This document shows, one piece after another, positions 12,701 to 23,729 of a stretch of DNA of 64,000 nt; within the stretch, counting starts at the first letter, position 1; each line of letters opens with the position of its first letter. Location of the stretch: the NCBI GenBank assembly GCA_964036295.1, contig OZ038470.1:1-64000 (forward strand). The letters run 5' to 3'. The DNA comes from Plumapathes pennacea (lineage: Eukaryota; Cnidaria; Anthozoa; Antipatharia; Myriopathidae). The notes under the pieces were generated by a model, which ran no database searches, was not told where the DNA came from, and saw only the letters and a list, made by a program, of their open reading frames with translations. A program made the translations under genes and the position numbers.

Positions 12701-15139
12701 CGCACCGTTTTGCCTGGTTTGTTTACTCTCAAGGGTTAGCGTTGACATACAACTTCTCACTCGTACCGACTTAGCGTTCGTAAATATTTCATTGTAAATA
12801 CACACCGAGTTTGTCCTGGAAAACCTGTGCAGAGTTCACATGCATGTGCAATAAATAATGCCTTTTCAGTTACATAAAGCTAACTGCCAATACAACTCTC
12901 GATGTTCACTCTGCCATGCACAACAATTTTCAGGTTAATATATTTTTCAAAGGCCTCACTTGAGGGAACTTCTGTCAAGTAAAAATTAATAGTTTCCTTT
13001 CACCAGTTGTTCGTAAAGTTCTCAGGTCTGAATGCTCAACTTTTATTATTTTATTGCCAGGCTTTGGACTCCTTTCTTTCCCTTGTACACAAAGGGAAGC
13101 AATCAAATCATTTTACTCAGCAAAAAGCACTTTGAATGAAGTAAATTTTGTTTATGGCATGATCAGTTTATTTGACCATTTTTGTGTGCTTGTGCTATTA
13201 TTAACCTTGACCTCTTGCTGTGTAATTTACAGGATGAAATTAAAGATGCTGCTGTTCTTGGTGCACAGTTTGGTTAGGGTTAGCTAATGACTGAACATCA
13301 GCTCTGATGCCTGTCATATTAAGGTGTGTGTTACCTTCTTGTGGATATACACGTTACGGTTAGGGTTAGAAATCTCAAACATTGAAACATTGACTCTATG
13401 AATATCGCACAGTTTTGCCTGGTTTGTTTACTGTCAAGGGGTTGTGTTAGCATACCACTTCTGACTTGTACTGACTTAGGATTAGCAAGGGCTTCATTGC
13501 AAATATGCAGTGGTTTGTCCTCAAAACCTCTGCACAGTTCACATGCATGTGATATAAATCAGGGCTTTTGTCTCCCATAAAGCCTACTTGCATACAAATC
13601 TGGATGTCCACTCTGTCATGCACAATGCTTTTCAGATTAATTGATCAACATAACAGTAACCAGGGCCTGTTTGCTTAAAGTATAAGAGAAAGACTTCAGG
13701 AAAGCCAGTTGGAGCTGGTTGGGTTATATATTTTTCAAAGGCCTCACTTCAGGGAACTTTTATTGAGTACCAATCTATAGTTTTCTTTCACCTGTCATTC
13801 CTAAAGTTGTCAGGTCTAAATGCTCAACTTTTATTGTTTTTTTATACCCTGTCCAGGTTTTGGTCCTATTTCTATCCCTTGTATACAGAGGTAAGCAATC
13901 AAATAAAATGGCCTGCATTACATGCTTCATGATATATTTTTGAACAGAGAGGCCAGAGACCCAGTTACAAGTCTCATTTGAATCAAGCCAACCAGAATTA
14001 TGATTTATTATTATGATGATGGGGGTCCTGGAAAACAGTTTTGTTTCTTATTTCTCAGACTTAGTGGGTGTTGAGTTCTGTCTGCACTGCACACTAGTAA
14101 CTTCTTTTCAAAATTTTACTTAGCAAAGTGCCCCTTGAATTGAGTGAATTTTGTGTATAGCCTGGCATTAGTCTTGTTAGCAAGACTTGAACGTGCAATT
14201 TTAGATGCTTGAAAAGTGGGGAAATTCAGCTACATATATAGATTGTCATCTATTGGATGATACTTGGAGTGATAAGTTTTTTTATAGTTAGGGTTAGTTT
14301 AAAATAATTACATGAGAAACATACAGTGCAAAATTATATCACCAAGTAACACATGCAGTGGTTTGTATGTTTCTGTGCAAATTTGGTTCTTATAACAGAG
14401 GGCAAAATGGAGGAGGGGAAAGGGAGATATTTCGGAAATATAAGCTTGTATGAGTTATTAGAAGATTTACATTAATCAGTAAATTTGACCATTTTTGTGT
14501 GGTTGTACTATTATTAACCTTGACCTCTTGCTGTGTAATTTGCAGGAAAAAAAATATGGTTACTCATATTCTTGCTGTACAGTATGTTGTGGTTGTGGTT
14601 ACCTAATGATTGAATATCAACTATGATGCCTGTCATATTAAGGTGAGTGTACACCTTCTTGTGGATATATACATTAGTGTTAGGGTTAGAAATCTGAAAC
14701 ATTGAATTGGGGAGGGGGGGTTCATTCTCACTAAAGAATGTATAGAAATATTATCAACATTTAGTGAGTATACTGACTTTTGTCTCAGATTGAGGGCATG
14801 TAAACATGCTATTGAGAAATGCAGGGCAATTATTAGCCTGCTTGAATTATAATTATTATAACTATGATGTTATATAGATTTTAATCTGTGGGTGTGCAGT
14901 CGCTCAGTGCATATTGTTCTGGGCCTGCATTGAATGTTGTTGATTACAGTAATAGTAATGCCACTTGTAATTTGCCCTCAGTTTCCTGAGCAAGTTGCTT
15001 GTTTATCAGCATTCGGAATCAACTTTTTTGCTTGAGGCAAATCAACTTTGGTTGATAGATAATAAACTTGGTTTCACAATGACTTTCAGATTTTTTTCAA
15101 ATTGATTTGATCTTATGTTCATGTTTTCTTTGCCTGTAG

Positions 15140-15299
15140 ACCTTCCATATTGGCTTGCATACAAGTCTGAAGAAAGATGGCAGTATATTTTGGCTTAGGG
15201 AAGAGACTAAAGCTCTATGGACTCAATGTTGCAAACTGGACGAATCAGTTGTACCTGACACAAACAAGTCTTTGGACCATGAAGGAACATGAAATGCAG
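15140..15299 (+). CDS. Exon of an unrecognised gene (41-codon coding part)
   Basis: The exon is bounded by a good acceptor (tttgcctgtag, ending 15139) and a donor (gtacat at 15300). From the ATG at 15177 the frame reads 41 codons, beginning MAVYFGLGKRLKLYGLNVA and ending KEHEMQ, and leaves in phase 0. That phase joins the next two 27-nt exons cleanly. The peptide is mixed basic/aromatic with no motif I recognise. The ATG could be internal, since the upstream part of the exon is also open in another frame. It is probably the first coding exon of a small multi-exon gene running to at least 21669, possibly driven from the CpG-rich stretch at 12.0-12.7 kb. Function unknown. Confidence 0.5.
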
Positions 15300-15719
15300 G
15301 TACATTGAGACTTCTCTGGAAATATATAGGGCTCATTAAACAACGTTAGATTCTTATTCAATATATACGTGTTTGGGAATGTCAGTACAAATTGTTTTTT
15401 AGAATGCTGCACTAAAAATATTGTTGTTGCATTGATTGCGATTTTAGTCTTCCTCTTTCACTAAGAATATTGTTCTTTCTTTGATTGCATTTTTAATCTT
15501 TCTCTTCCCCGGTAATATATAAAAATAGTTTTGTGCCAGTGCTAGGTGTCAAATTGATGCTTCAAACTCAAGTACTTGCAAAACATGGTTCACACTAATT
15601 TATCACCGCACATAACCTGTCAGTGTATGTGTATGGTGGTTACCTAATGTATGAACATTGCATTAAGCTGGTGACTACTGTTATTTTGATTTTGATGTTG
15701 TAAACTTTGTGTCCCTGCA

Positions 15720-15946
15720 GGGTGCTGACAAGAAAGCATTACATAAGGTACAGTGAAATCCACTAACTTGCACAGTGAAATCAAGCATGACTGTTTTAAG
15801 TGAAAGTATCAGTGAGGCTAGTTTAAGAGAAATACTTTAAAGAGGTCACTGTTCATCACTTTAACTTCTAGATTTATGTATTGATTTATGTGTTTATTTG
15901 TCTTTTGTGCTGGTTTTAGGACACAGAAAAGAAAGGAGCTCCAAAG
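15720..15946 (+). CDS. Two paralogous 27-nt microexons of the same gene
   Basis: Exon 15721-15747 (acceptor ccctgcag, donor gtacag) encodes GADKKALHK. Exon 15920-15946 (acceptor tggttttag, donor gtacat) encodes DTEKKGAPK. Both are exactly nine codons, both phase 0 on each side, and both share a charged KK core, so one is probably a duplicate of the other. Phase-0 microexons of equal length can be skipped without breaking the frame. They join the upstream 41-codon exon in frame. No known domain. Confidence 0.5.
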
Positions 15947-16885
15947 GTACATGCATGTACATGACAGTGAGATATTATTTTATTACATTTAAATTCTTGA
16001 TGGCAATGGTCTTACTGCAGTGTCACTGAACCTCCTGTAAAGCCAATGAAGGGTTCCCTTAACCCAAGTAACCTAGTAGTTTATGTCTGTACATTATTTA
16101 TGCCAAGGTTATGCATTAATATGAAAGCAGAAATTGCTAGTCGGAGGTTCTTGGCATGGCTGGAGAGCAAAATGGTAGCTTTAAATTATTGTCTGTACAA
16201 TATGGCAGATGAATGGCCAGCATAAAAACCAGGTGTGACACATTTTTAATATTACATTGCATACTTGCAGTAACTTCTCTGTTTTAGTTTAAAGTATGTT
16301 AAAAAGCTGTCATGTTAGGGGTTAATATTTTTAGATTCACATGTGGTAGTATTTATCTTGCGGTAACCCCTTGGTGCACAACAATTTTCAGGTTAATTGA
16401 TCAAAATAACAGTAACCATGCAGGGCCTGTTGACTTAAAGTTGAGCCAATTGCAGCTGGTGGGGTTACATATTTTTCAAAGGCCTTACTCAAGGCAGCTT
16501 CTGTCAAGTACCAATCAATAGTTTCTTCTCACCAGTTGCTCCTAAAGTTGTGAGGTCTAAATGCTCAACTTTAATTTTTTTTATACCTTTGCCAGGTTTT
16601 GGTCTAACTTGTTTCTATCCTTGTATGCAGAGGTAAGCAATTGAATCAAATGGTATGCATTACATGCTTCATGATATATTTTTAAACAGAGAGGAGGAGA
16701 CCAGTCTCAAGTCTCATTTCAATCAAGCCAACCAGAATTATAATTTGTATGTACTCCTGCAATGATGATGGGGGGTCCTGGCACACGGTTTTGTTTCTTA
16801 TCTCAGTCAGACTTAGTGGGTGTTAGTTCTGTCTGCAATGCACGCTAATAACTTCTTTTGAAAATTTTACTTAGCAAAGTGCCCC

Positions 16886-18225
16886 TAGAATTGAGTGAAT
16901 TTTGTGTATAGCCTGGCTTTAGTCTTGTTAGCAAGACTTTGATGTGTAATTAATTTAGATGCTTGAAAAGTTGGGAAATTCAGCTGCATATATAGATTGT
17001 CATCTATTGGATGATACTTGGAGTCATAATGTTTTTAGGGTTAGGGTTACTTTCAAATATCCACATGAGAAACATACTGTACAGTGCAACATTATATCAC
17101 CAAGTATCACATGCAGTGGTTTGTAGGTTTCTGTGCAAATTTGGCTCTCATAACAGACTAAATGGAGGAGGGGATATTTCAGAAATATAACCTTGTATGA
17201 GTTATTAGAAGATTTACATTAATCAGTAAATTTGACCATTTTTGTGTGGTTGTGCTATTTTTAACCTTGACCTCTTTCTGTGTAATTTGCAGGAAGAAAT
17301 TACAGATGCTGGTGTTCTTGCTTGGTACAGTTTGCTGTGGTTATCTAATGATTGTAGAACAACTATGATGCTTGTCATATTAAGGTGTGTATATACAGGT
17401 ACCTTGTTGTGGATAGGGTTAGGGTTATGGTTAGAAATCTGAAACATTGGAACAATTTAATTTGGGAAATGGGGGGGTGGCCTTTCTTACTAGAAAATAT
17501 ATAGAAATTATCAACATTTAGCAAGTGTCCCAAAATTTTGTCTGCAGTTGATGGCATGTATACATGATATTGAAAAGTGCAAGACAGTCTGCTTTATGCC
17601 TCTTTTTTTATTAAGCAATAATTTCACCATTTAACCTAGATGAGTTTAGCCCTGTTTCACTGCATGGCTTATACTTGTCTCAAGTGTTGTCACTTTTTGC
17701 AGCCAGGCACAGATTCATGCAGTTGCTGTTAAATTGTCTTGCCTTATTGTCCACTGTCAGACAATTAACACATTTCCACATCCATGTTGGCCATGCTAAG
17801 TAGTGGAAAGGTTTCATTTTAGAACAAATTCCCAAACTGGAAATTGGAGACATTTTATTTTTGTCATCTCCAAATATTTTAATTTTGCTCACATTGTACT
17901 TGGGGACCATATCAGTCACGATTTCCAGCACTGTATTTAAGTACCTGTATACAAGTCACGGGCTGGACTAATGATGGCTAACAAGTAGGCAAGCATTTGT
18001 TTTGTCAGAAATTCAAACCACATTTTCTAATCACCGGTTTAATTTGTTGCGTCACAAATTGAAATTATAACAATTTGGTACACAGACACACACACACGAG
18101 TATTATTTTGTAAAATATTGGATAGAAACACTAATAAATTATTTATTCTGCAGGGTTGGCTTGACTGGAACATATATGCCAGGTACCAAGTTATTTATGC
18201 CTGTCATATTAAGGTGTGTATACCT
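16886..18225 (+). repeat. Segmental duplication, copy 1
   Basis: Starting at tagaattgagtgaattttg, this segment is repeated almost base for base at 19774-20935 (offset about 2.9 kb). It carries the EEITDAGVLA exon (17293-17324) and the GWLDWNIYA exon (18154-18182). Copy 1 contains about 200 bp (17898-18100) absent from copy 2. Confidence 0.85.
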
Positions 18226-18399
18226 TGTTGTAGATATATACATTAGTGTTAGGGTTAGAAATCTGAAACATTGACTTGGGGAGGGGGTTCATTAAGCTCT
18301 GAATATCACACTGTTTTAATTTCCTGGTTTTGTTTACTGTCAAGAGTTAGGCTTAACAGACAACTTCTGACTCATACTGACTTAGGATTAGAAAGGATT

Positions 18400-18683
18400 T
18401 AAATAAATAAATAATAAAATAAATCACTTTATTTAAGTCGCAATGTATTTAGCACTTGCCGTGCTAATTGGGGAGACTTGAAATGCAGAAACCAAATATC
18501 ATAAACTGAACACAAATGTGTTAAGAATCCCAACTGGTCGGAGGCTAACCAGTTGGCTATTTACAAAGTGTGGCCAAGTATTTGAACTCAGGGCTACCGT
18601 GTTGCAAATTCAGCTAGTGGTCAGACCTGGGACCTCCGGATTTCAAGTCCGGCGCCCTAACCGCTTGGCCACACCTGCCTCCT
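18400..18683 (-). mobile_element. tRNA-Ser-derived SINE
   Basis: On the minus strand the element starts with a tRNA-like head carrying an A-box (TGGCCAAGCGG at 18671-18661), and an anticodon stem-loop (CCGGA-CTTGAAA-TCCGG) whose loop gives a UGA anticodon, as in tRNA-Ser. The T-arm is not properly spaced; a weak B-box-like GAGTTCAAAT follows only after an insertion. The body contains an inverted ccaactggt/accagttgg pair, and the 3' end is an A/T-rich tail with aataaa. This is a retroposed Pol III element rather than a working tRNA gene. Confidence 0.75.
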
Positions 18684-18779
18684 ACGCGCGTCCTGATTGG
18701 CTAAGTAACCATGTTAGATGAGAGTATATTACATGCTGACGTGATACGCGATGTTTTTTACTTAGCTAATTATTTTATA

Positions 18780-18969
18780 AAAGAAATATATAACGCGTCA
18801 CCTTGTAATATAGCCTCATCTAAACACTTGGGAAGTTGGGAGAACACTCGAGTAGTGCCGGAAACCACTCGGCAGCCTTGTGGTTTCCTTACACTACTCT
18901 CGTGTTCTCCCAACTTCCTGCATGTTTAGATGAGGTTATATTACACGGTGACGCGTTATATATTTCTTA
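18780..18969. mobile_element. Hairpin MITE-like element
   Basis: The left half (aagaaatatataacgcgtca ... ggaagttgggagaacac) is the near-perfect reverse complement of the right half (gtgttctcccaacttcc ... tgacgcgttatatatttctt). The symmetry continues into the centre (ggaaaccac/gtggtttcc), leaving a loop of only about 11 bases. The whole 190 bp would fold into one hairpin. It has no coding capacity; this is the form of a non-autonomous DNA transposon. A partial taatta repeat at both ends may be the target duplication. Confidence 0.8.
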
Positions 18970-19009
18970 ATTAGCGCAGGCATTCCAACCTTGTTGGAGG
19001 TTAATAATA

Positions 19010-19225
19010 GGGTGATTTACAAGATCCAGAGGCTTGAGCAGCTAGGGGGTCTGGGGGCATGCTCATCTGGGAAAATTAAAATAAATGTGTCTTCTGAAGT
19101 GGCATTTACTGCATTTTGAGAGTGTGTTTTAGTATTTTTGTATGAAATCTAAAGGCTTCATCAACGTTACACGTATAGAAAAATCATTATTCATTTTGTA
19201 TCTTAAAGATATATGTAGTGCCCAC
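19010..19225 (+). repeat. Isolated diverged monomer of the 478-bp satellite family
   Basis: The order of blocks matches one half-unit of the 24-46 kb array: ggcttgagcag, gggggtctggggg, tgtcttctgaa, gcattttgagag, gtgttttagta, ctaaaggcttcatcaac, tagaaaa, ttattcattttgtatctt, atatatg. Spacing is also conserved. It is a single ~215-bp monomer with many substitutions, 5 kb outside the array and between exons. Confidence 0.75.
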
Positions 19226-19320
19226 ATTCCAACATCCCAGAGGTTCTCTTGCACTATGGGAGATGGCTGTATTTATAGAATAATTAACTAAAGAACTTTT
19301 TTTTTTTTTTTTTCATGTAG

Positions 19321-19611
19321 CAGTTCAAGCAGTTGTTTAATTTTGTGACTGGAATGAATCAACAGTGAGTACTTTCATGTTATTAATTTAGTCACATGTC
19401 ATATTATGAATGTTTTCTGAGTGGTTTTTTGTCTTCTCAATCTCATTCAAAACTGTAATTACCATGTATACCTACTCTGTTTAGATTTCTCTATATAAAG
19501 TTTACTTACTTCAAATCACTATCTTGGTTTTGGTGCCTTAGTTGACATTTTATTGGCCATCATTGTAAACATGCATTCCTTTATCCACAGATTTAGTGAG
19601 ATTGAGAGAAG
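19321..19611 (+). CDS. Two further short exons of the unrecognised gene
   Basis: Exon 19321-19364 follows a long T tract and acceptor (catgtag), encodes QFKQLFNFVTGMNQ and ends with donor gtgagt in phase 2. Exon 19591-19611 (acceptor tttatccacag, donor gtaagt) continues it in frame as QFSEIER. The splice signals are good and the frames agree, which supports a real transcript. The next convincing exon (21598-21669) does not continue the phase, so an intermediate exon is missing from this reading or the frame is broken. Confidence 0.45.
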
Positions 19612-19639
19612 GTAAGTCTGATCAGTACACTACTAAAAC

Positions 19640-19768
19640 TGCATTCAATCCTATTTTGTTATTAATAACATGCATACAATAATTCCTGCATTCAATACTA
19701 TTTTGTTATTAATAACAAGCATACAATAATTCCTGCATTCAATATTAATAACATGCATACAATAATTC
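19640..19768. repeat. Small tandem repeat, three ~50-bp copies
   Basis: ctgcattcaat ... ttgttattaataac ... gcatacaataattc occurs three times; the last copy is shortened. It lies inside an intron. Confidence 0.7.
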
Positions 19769-19773
19769 AAACC

Positions 19774-20935
19774 TAGAATTGAGTGAATTTTGTGTATAGC
19801 CTGGCTTTAGTCTTGTTAGCAAGACTTTGATGATTGTGTAATTAATTTAGATGCTTGAAAAGTTGGGGAATTCAGCTGCATATATAGATTGTCATCTATT
19901 GGATGATACTTGGAGTCATAATATTTTTAGGGTTAGGGTTACTTTAAAATATCCACATGAGAAACATACAGTGCAGTGCAACATTATATCACCAAGTATC
20001 ACATGCAGTGGTTTGCAGGTTTCTGTGCAAATTTGGCTCTCATAACAGACTAAATGGAGAAGGGGATATTTCAGAAATTTAACCTTGTATGAGTTATTAG
20101 AAGATTTACATTAATCAGTAAATTTGACCATTTTTGTGTGGTTGTGCTATTATTAACCTTGACCTCTTTCTGTGTAATTTGCAGGAAGAAATTACAGATG
20201 CTGGTGTTCTTGCTTGGTACAGTTTGCTGTGATTACCTAATGATTGTAGATCAACTATGATGCTTGTCATATTAAGGTCTGTATATACAGGTACCTTGTT
20301 GTGGATAGGGTTTGGGTTATGGTTAGAAATCTGAAACATTGGAACAATTGAATTTGGGAAATGGGGGGGGGGGGGGGGGTGGTCTTTCGTACTAGAAAAT
20401 ATATAGAAATTATCAACATTTAGCAAGTGTCCCAAAATTTTGTCTGCAGTTGATGGCATGTATACATGATATTGAAAAGTGCAAGACAGTCTGCTTTATG
20501 CCTCTTTTTTTATTAAGCAATAATTTCACCATTTAACCTAGATGAGTTTAGCCCTGTTTCACTGCATGGCTTATACTTGTCTCAAGTGTTGTCACTTTTT
20601 GCAGCCAGGCACAGATTCACGCAGTTGCTGTTAAATTGTCTTGCCTTATTGTCCACTGTCAGACAATTAACACATTTCCACATCCATGTTGGCCATGCTA
20701 AGTAGTGGAAAGGTTTCATTTTAGAACTAATTCCCAAACTGGAAATTGAAGACATTTTATTTTTGTCATCTCCAAATATTTGAATTTTGCTCACATTGTG
20801 TTATTTTGTAAAATATTGGATAGAAACACTAATAAATTATGTATTCTGCAGGGTCTGGCCTGGTTGGCTTGACTGGAACATATATGCCAGGTACCAAGTT
20901 AGTTATGCCTGTCATATTAAGGTGTGTATATACCT
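19774..20935 (+). repeat. Segmental duplication, copy 2
   Basis: Near-identical copy of 16886-18225 with a ~200-bp internal deletion at 20799/20800 and a longer G homopolymer (16 G at 20364-20379). The high similarity suggests a recent event. The second-exon copy here is 39 nt instead of 29 nt (acceptor ...tattctgcag, 20852-20890), so the two copies would not splice identically. Confidence 0.85.
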
Positions 20936-20937
20936 TG

Positions 20938-21401
20938 TTGTAGATATATGGGTCATTCTACAGTATTTGGTAATGGTACGGAGGGGGAAATCAGAGCATT
21001 TCAGGGCCTCAAAATTTGACAAATTCCACAACAGCCAAATAAAATGCATATGGTATCATAGAGATTTGGGGATCCTACAACTTGAATATGTTTACTGCAG
21101 GGCTTTTATGCTGGCAGCACTAAGGGGTGAAATTTGCCCGTTACGGAGGGGAATCAGATAATTGGCATTTTTCACTAGTTTCTTTTTGCTCTCAAATTTC
21201 TCCGAGTTTGCAGCATGGATTGAAACAAGAGTATGCTCTGATTATTTGACAGTGCATATGCTATTAATTTATTGTGATAAAAAAATTAAACTGTTTGCCA
21301 TTATTCAGTAAGTGCAACTTTTAATTTCAACTAGAGTGGATCCAGTCTATAATTGACAGTGTTTTGGATAGCCAAATATCTATTATTTCCTAAACAAAGA
21401 G
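20938..21401. repeat. ~465-bp dispersed repeat, copy 1
   Basis: gatatatgggtcattctaca ... ggatagccaaatatctatt recurs nearly unchanged at 23730-24183 in the same orientation. No open frame persists. Its ends show no clear terminal repeats, so the class is unknown. Confidence 0.8.
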
Positions 21402-21597
21402 GCATAACATGGAACCTGCTGTAAGAGTTTGTCCTTGTTCTGCCCTTTTTTTATTGCAGATCTAACATTATCTTTTTCATGTAGTTTGTTCACTTTTACC
21501 AAGGATAAATTGCAATATTTAAACATGTTGAGTCCCCTCGCAATACCTTCTTTGGATGTTTCGTTGTAATAACAAGCCTTTAACATATTTCCCTTAG

Positions 21598-21669
21598 TCT
21601 CCATTCTTGCCAAAGACGATGGAAAAGTTTAAGAACTTCATGAAGTCGTATAAAATGACTGAAGAAAAG
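21598..21669 (+). CDS. Late exon of the unrecognised gene
   Basis: A 72-nt exon with acceptor atttcccttag and donor gtaagg. It reads 24 codons starting SPFLPKTMEKFKNFMKSYK, basic and amphipathic. The other frames contain stops, so the frame is clear. It lies 2 kb beyond the previous supported exon; between them are duplicated cassette exons (17293-17324 and 20185-20216, EEITDAGVLA; 18154-18182 and 20852-20890, GWLDWNIYA) that may or may not be used. No recognisable family. Confidence 0.45.
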
Positions 21670-21899
21670 GTAAGGCCTTAGTGCATGCATTATGATGTAA
21701 CTTTATATAATTGTATTACCCCCTTTTTTTATTAAAGAAGTAAAAATTGGAACCCCCTTTTTTATTAAAGAAAAATTGGAAATATTTTGGCTTTGCATGT
21801 ACATACAGGCTGCAGCTCAGTTGTTCAGCTTTTCCACATTGACTTTGAGTTGATTTTCAAACTTTGATCCTGGTTTGGTGTTATTACTGACGCCGCACT

Positions 21900-21990
21900 T
21901 GTTTAACTTTCAGGCTGTACAAGACTTGTGGGAGTGGTCACACGACCACACAAGCTGTAGCTTTAAACTTTTATCGTGTATAAATAAAGG

Positions 21991-22023
<33 letters not shown>

Positions 22024-22030
22024 AAAAATA
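21900..22030 (+). mobile_element. Possible retroposon 3' tail ending in (TTGA)n
   Basis: A gtggtcacacgaccacac palindrome precedes tgtataaataaagg and seven or so TTGA units, followed by an A run. A polyadenylation-like aataaa directly before a short tetranucleotide tail is typical of CR1/L2-like LINEs and their SINEs. No upstream coding region of such an element is visible. It could also be the 3' end of the preceding gene. Confidence 0.4.
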
Positions 22031-22169
22031 AGAAGTGATGACATCTTTTATTCAATAAACTAAGCTGTTTTTGTTCACACAGTGTTTCATGTGCAATATT
22101 TTTATATAAACATGGATACAATATTTATTATTTATTATTATTGGGACTGGATGTTACATTACGGTGCCC

Positions 22170-22634
22170 CACTTCGTGGGCGACCTTAAAAACCCATGCT
22201 GCAAGTTAACTGTCATTCCGAAACTTGGCTGCGAACTTGATTATTTCGCGTCCAAAAAGTATAGCGTGCGCAACGGCTAAAAAAAAACAGACATAAAAAA
22301 GGCCACGCGTAACTGACACTTGCCGACCATGCGGGAACACTCAACGGTGAGCGCTCAAGACAGCGCTGTTCGTCAGGGCCAGGGCCTGTCTGTTTTCCGG
22401 TCTTGCTCGCTCAAACACTCCAGATCTGCGCTCAAACAGTCCAGATCTGCGACACTAAATTGCCGTGATTGCGTGTAGCACACGTTTGCTCAAGCTCTCA
22501 CACGCCACCTGCCACCAAAGACAAAGAATTAACCAAAACGCGATTGAAAGCCCATATTATCACTAGCCGTCGAAGTCACGCGATCGCGCGGCTGCGATCC
22601 AGTGTGTACGCGGTCAGCAGTCTGCTCTGTGCGC
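22170..22634 (+). promoter_or_regulatory. CpG-rich promoter-like stretch
   Basis: Dense CpG (cacgcgatcgcgcggctgcga, gtacgcggtc) directly upstream of a plausible first coding exon, in an otherwise AT-rich region. Confidence 0.45.
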
Positions 22635-22820
22635 ATGCGTGTTAATATAAAAACAATGGCGTTTGCGTTAATGGCTACAGTTTCAACGCTCGTGTTTTCC
22701 ATTCAATCCACCTTTGCCTTTATGCAAACTGCGCCAAGCGCTTCGTGTGGTCCCGTACAGAAGACGTACGTAGTGCAGGAAGCCGCAAATTGCGTTCAAG
22801 GATTCCTACTTCGACCCAAG
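22635..22820 (+). CDS. Putative first exon with signal-peptide-like start
   Basis: From the ATG at 22635 (or the better-placed aacaATGG at 22656) the frame is open for 62 codons to a strong donor (CCCAAG/gtaagc at 22820/22821), phase 0. The second Met begins MAFALMATVSTLVFSIQSTF, a hydrophobic segment that could be a signal peptide or membrane helix, followed by a stretch with two Cys. No downstream exon was identified before the satellite begins at 24185, so the gene may be truncated, or may skip the array in an unusually long intron. No family assigned. Confidence 0.4.
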
Positions 22821-23729
22821 GTAAGCTGGCGATTTTTGTATCGATCCCTTTTCTATAACAAACACACTTTCCCAGTCCGTTGGCAGCTCGTTGTGTCGGA
22901 GTTCCACTAAATAGAACCACCTGCTACAGTCTAAGTCTAACTCGAGTGTTTTGCAAGCAATTTATGCATATAATTTTTCATATCACCAGTGTTTGGGGGG
23001 TGCACATATCACTAGGAATCTGGGCTGCAGAAAGTGTGTGAAGTCTATAATGCAATAATGTTACAATATTATATGCAGTTCTCGGTGAACAGGTTTTGGT
23101 CATTCTCAAGCATTTATTGAAATCCATAATTTTTCATTCAGTGTCAAGTACTGAAGGTTCGATTACAAAAAATAACATTGTCTAATATTATATAGCAACT
23201 GCATAATTTGCTTGGTGACACAGCTGTGCCAATCACTGTGCAATGCACATGTCTGTCGTATTAACCTAGGATATATATAACTTCAATCAATGACTTTTCC
23301 GCAACACAGGGCCAGCAATTCCTGAATAATTATTATTCAAAGCATGACTGTACAGATGGTTATGGATTAAGGTCTAAATTTTGTTGTCATTTTAAAGCCT
23401 GGAAATGAGAACCTTTCACTCACAAAACGACTTCCTCAACATGATGTTACGAGCTGGAACAATCTTTTAGCTAGGTCTTTGATAAAAAAAGTTGTGCAGA
23501 GTCTTTGCACAAAATGAATTTGCTTACTACTGGCTGCCTAGCTTGATCAGGCTTTGAATAACTGAAACCAGAGGTGGCTATTGCATGCAATTTAAATCTG
23601 CCAAACAAAACTGAACCAACTATTTATAACTGAGCTGCTACAACTGACGGTAGGGCTTGTGTCTTCCGTAAAACTTACTTGCCTACAAATCTGGATGTCC
23701 ACCCTGTCATGCACAACGATTTTCAGTGT
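22821..23729. other. Non-coding stretch
   Basis: AT-rich sequence with no supported exon. 23660-23728 resembles part of cassette A from the 13-kb region (aaacttacttgcctacaaatctggatgtcc against 13575-13605), so it is probably repeat-derived. Confidence 0.5.

Larger units (their letters stand above)
12697..21600 (+). repeat. Cassette-duplicated gene region
   Basis: Two cassettes recur in tandem. Cassette A (ttttgcctggtttgtttact ... atgctcaacttttatt ... ccaggctttgg) appears at 12697-13108, 13405-13905, 16370-16640 and partly at 18300-18400. Cassette B (ttgaccatttttgtgtg ... ctgtgtaatttgcagga ... gtcatattaagg ... ggttagaaatctgaaacatt) appears at 13170-13390, 14480-14705, 17225-17455 and 20120-20345. 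Cassette B carries a splice acceptor and a GAAGAAATTACAGATGCT-like exon, so exon duplication accompanied the cassette duplication. Copies range from strongly diverged to nearly identical. Confidence 0.75.

Noticed and set aside
18600-18683. Functional tRNA-Ser(UGA) gene on the minus strand
   Set aside because: Head and anticodon arm are tRNA-like, but the variable and T arms are not properly spaced and a SINE body with A/T tail follows.
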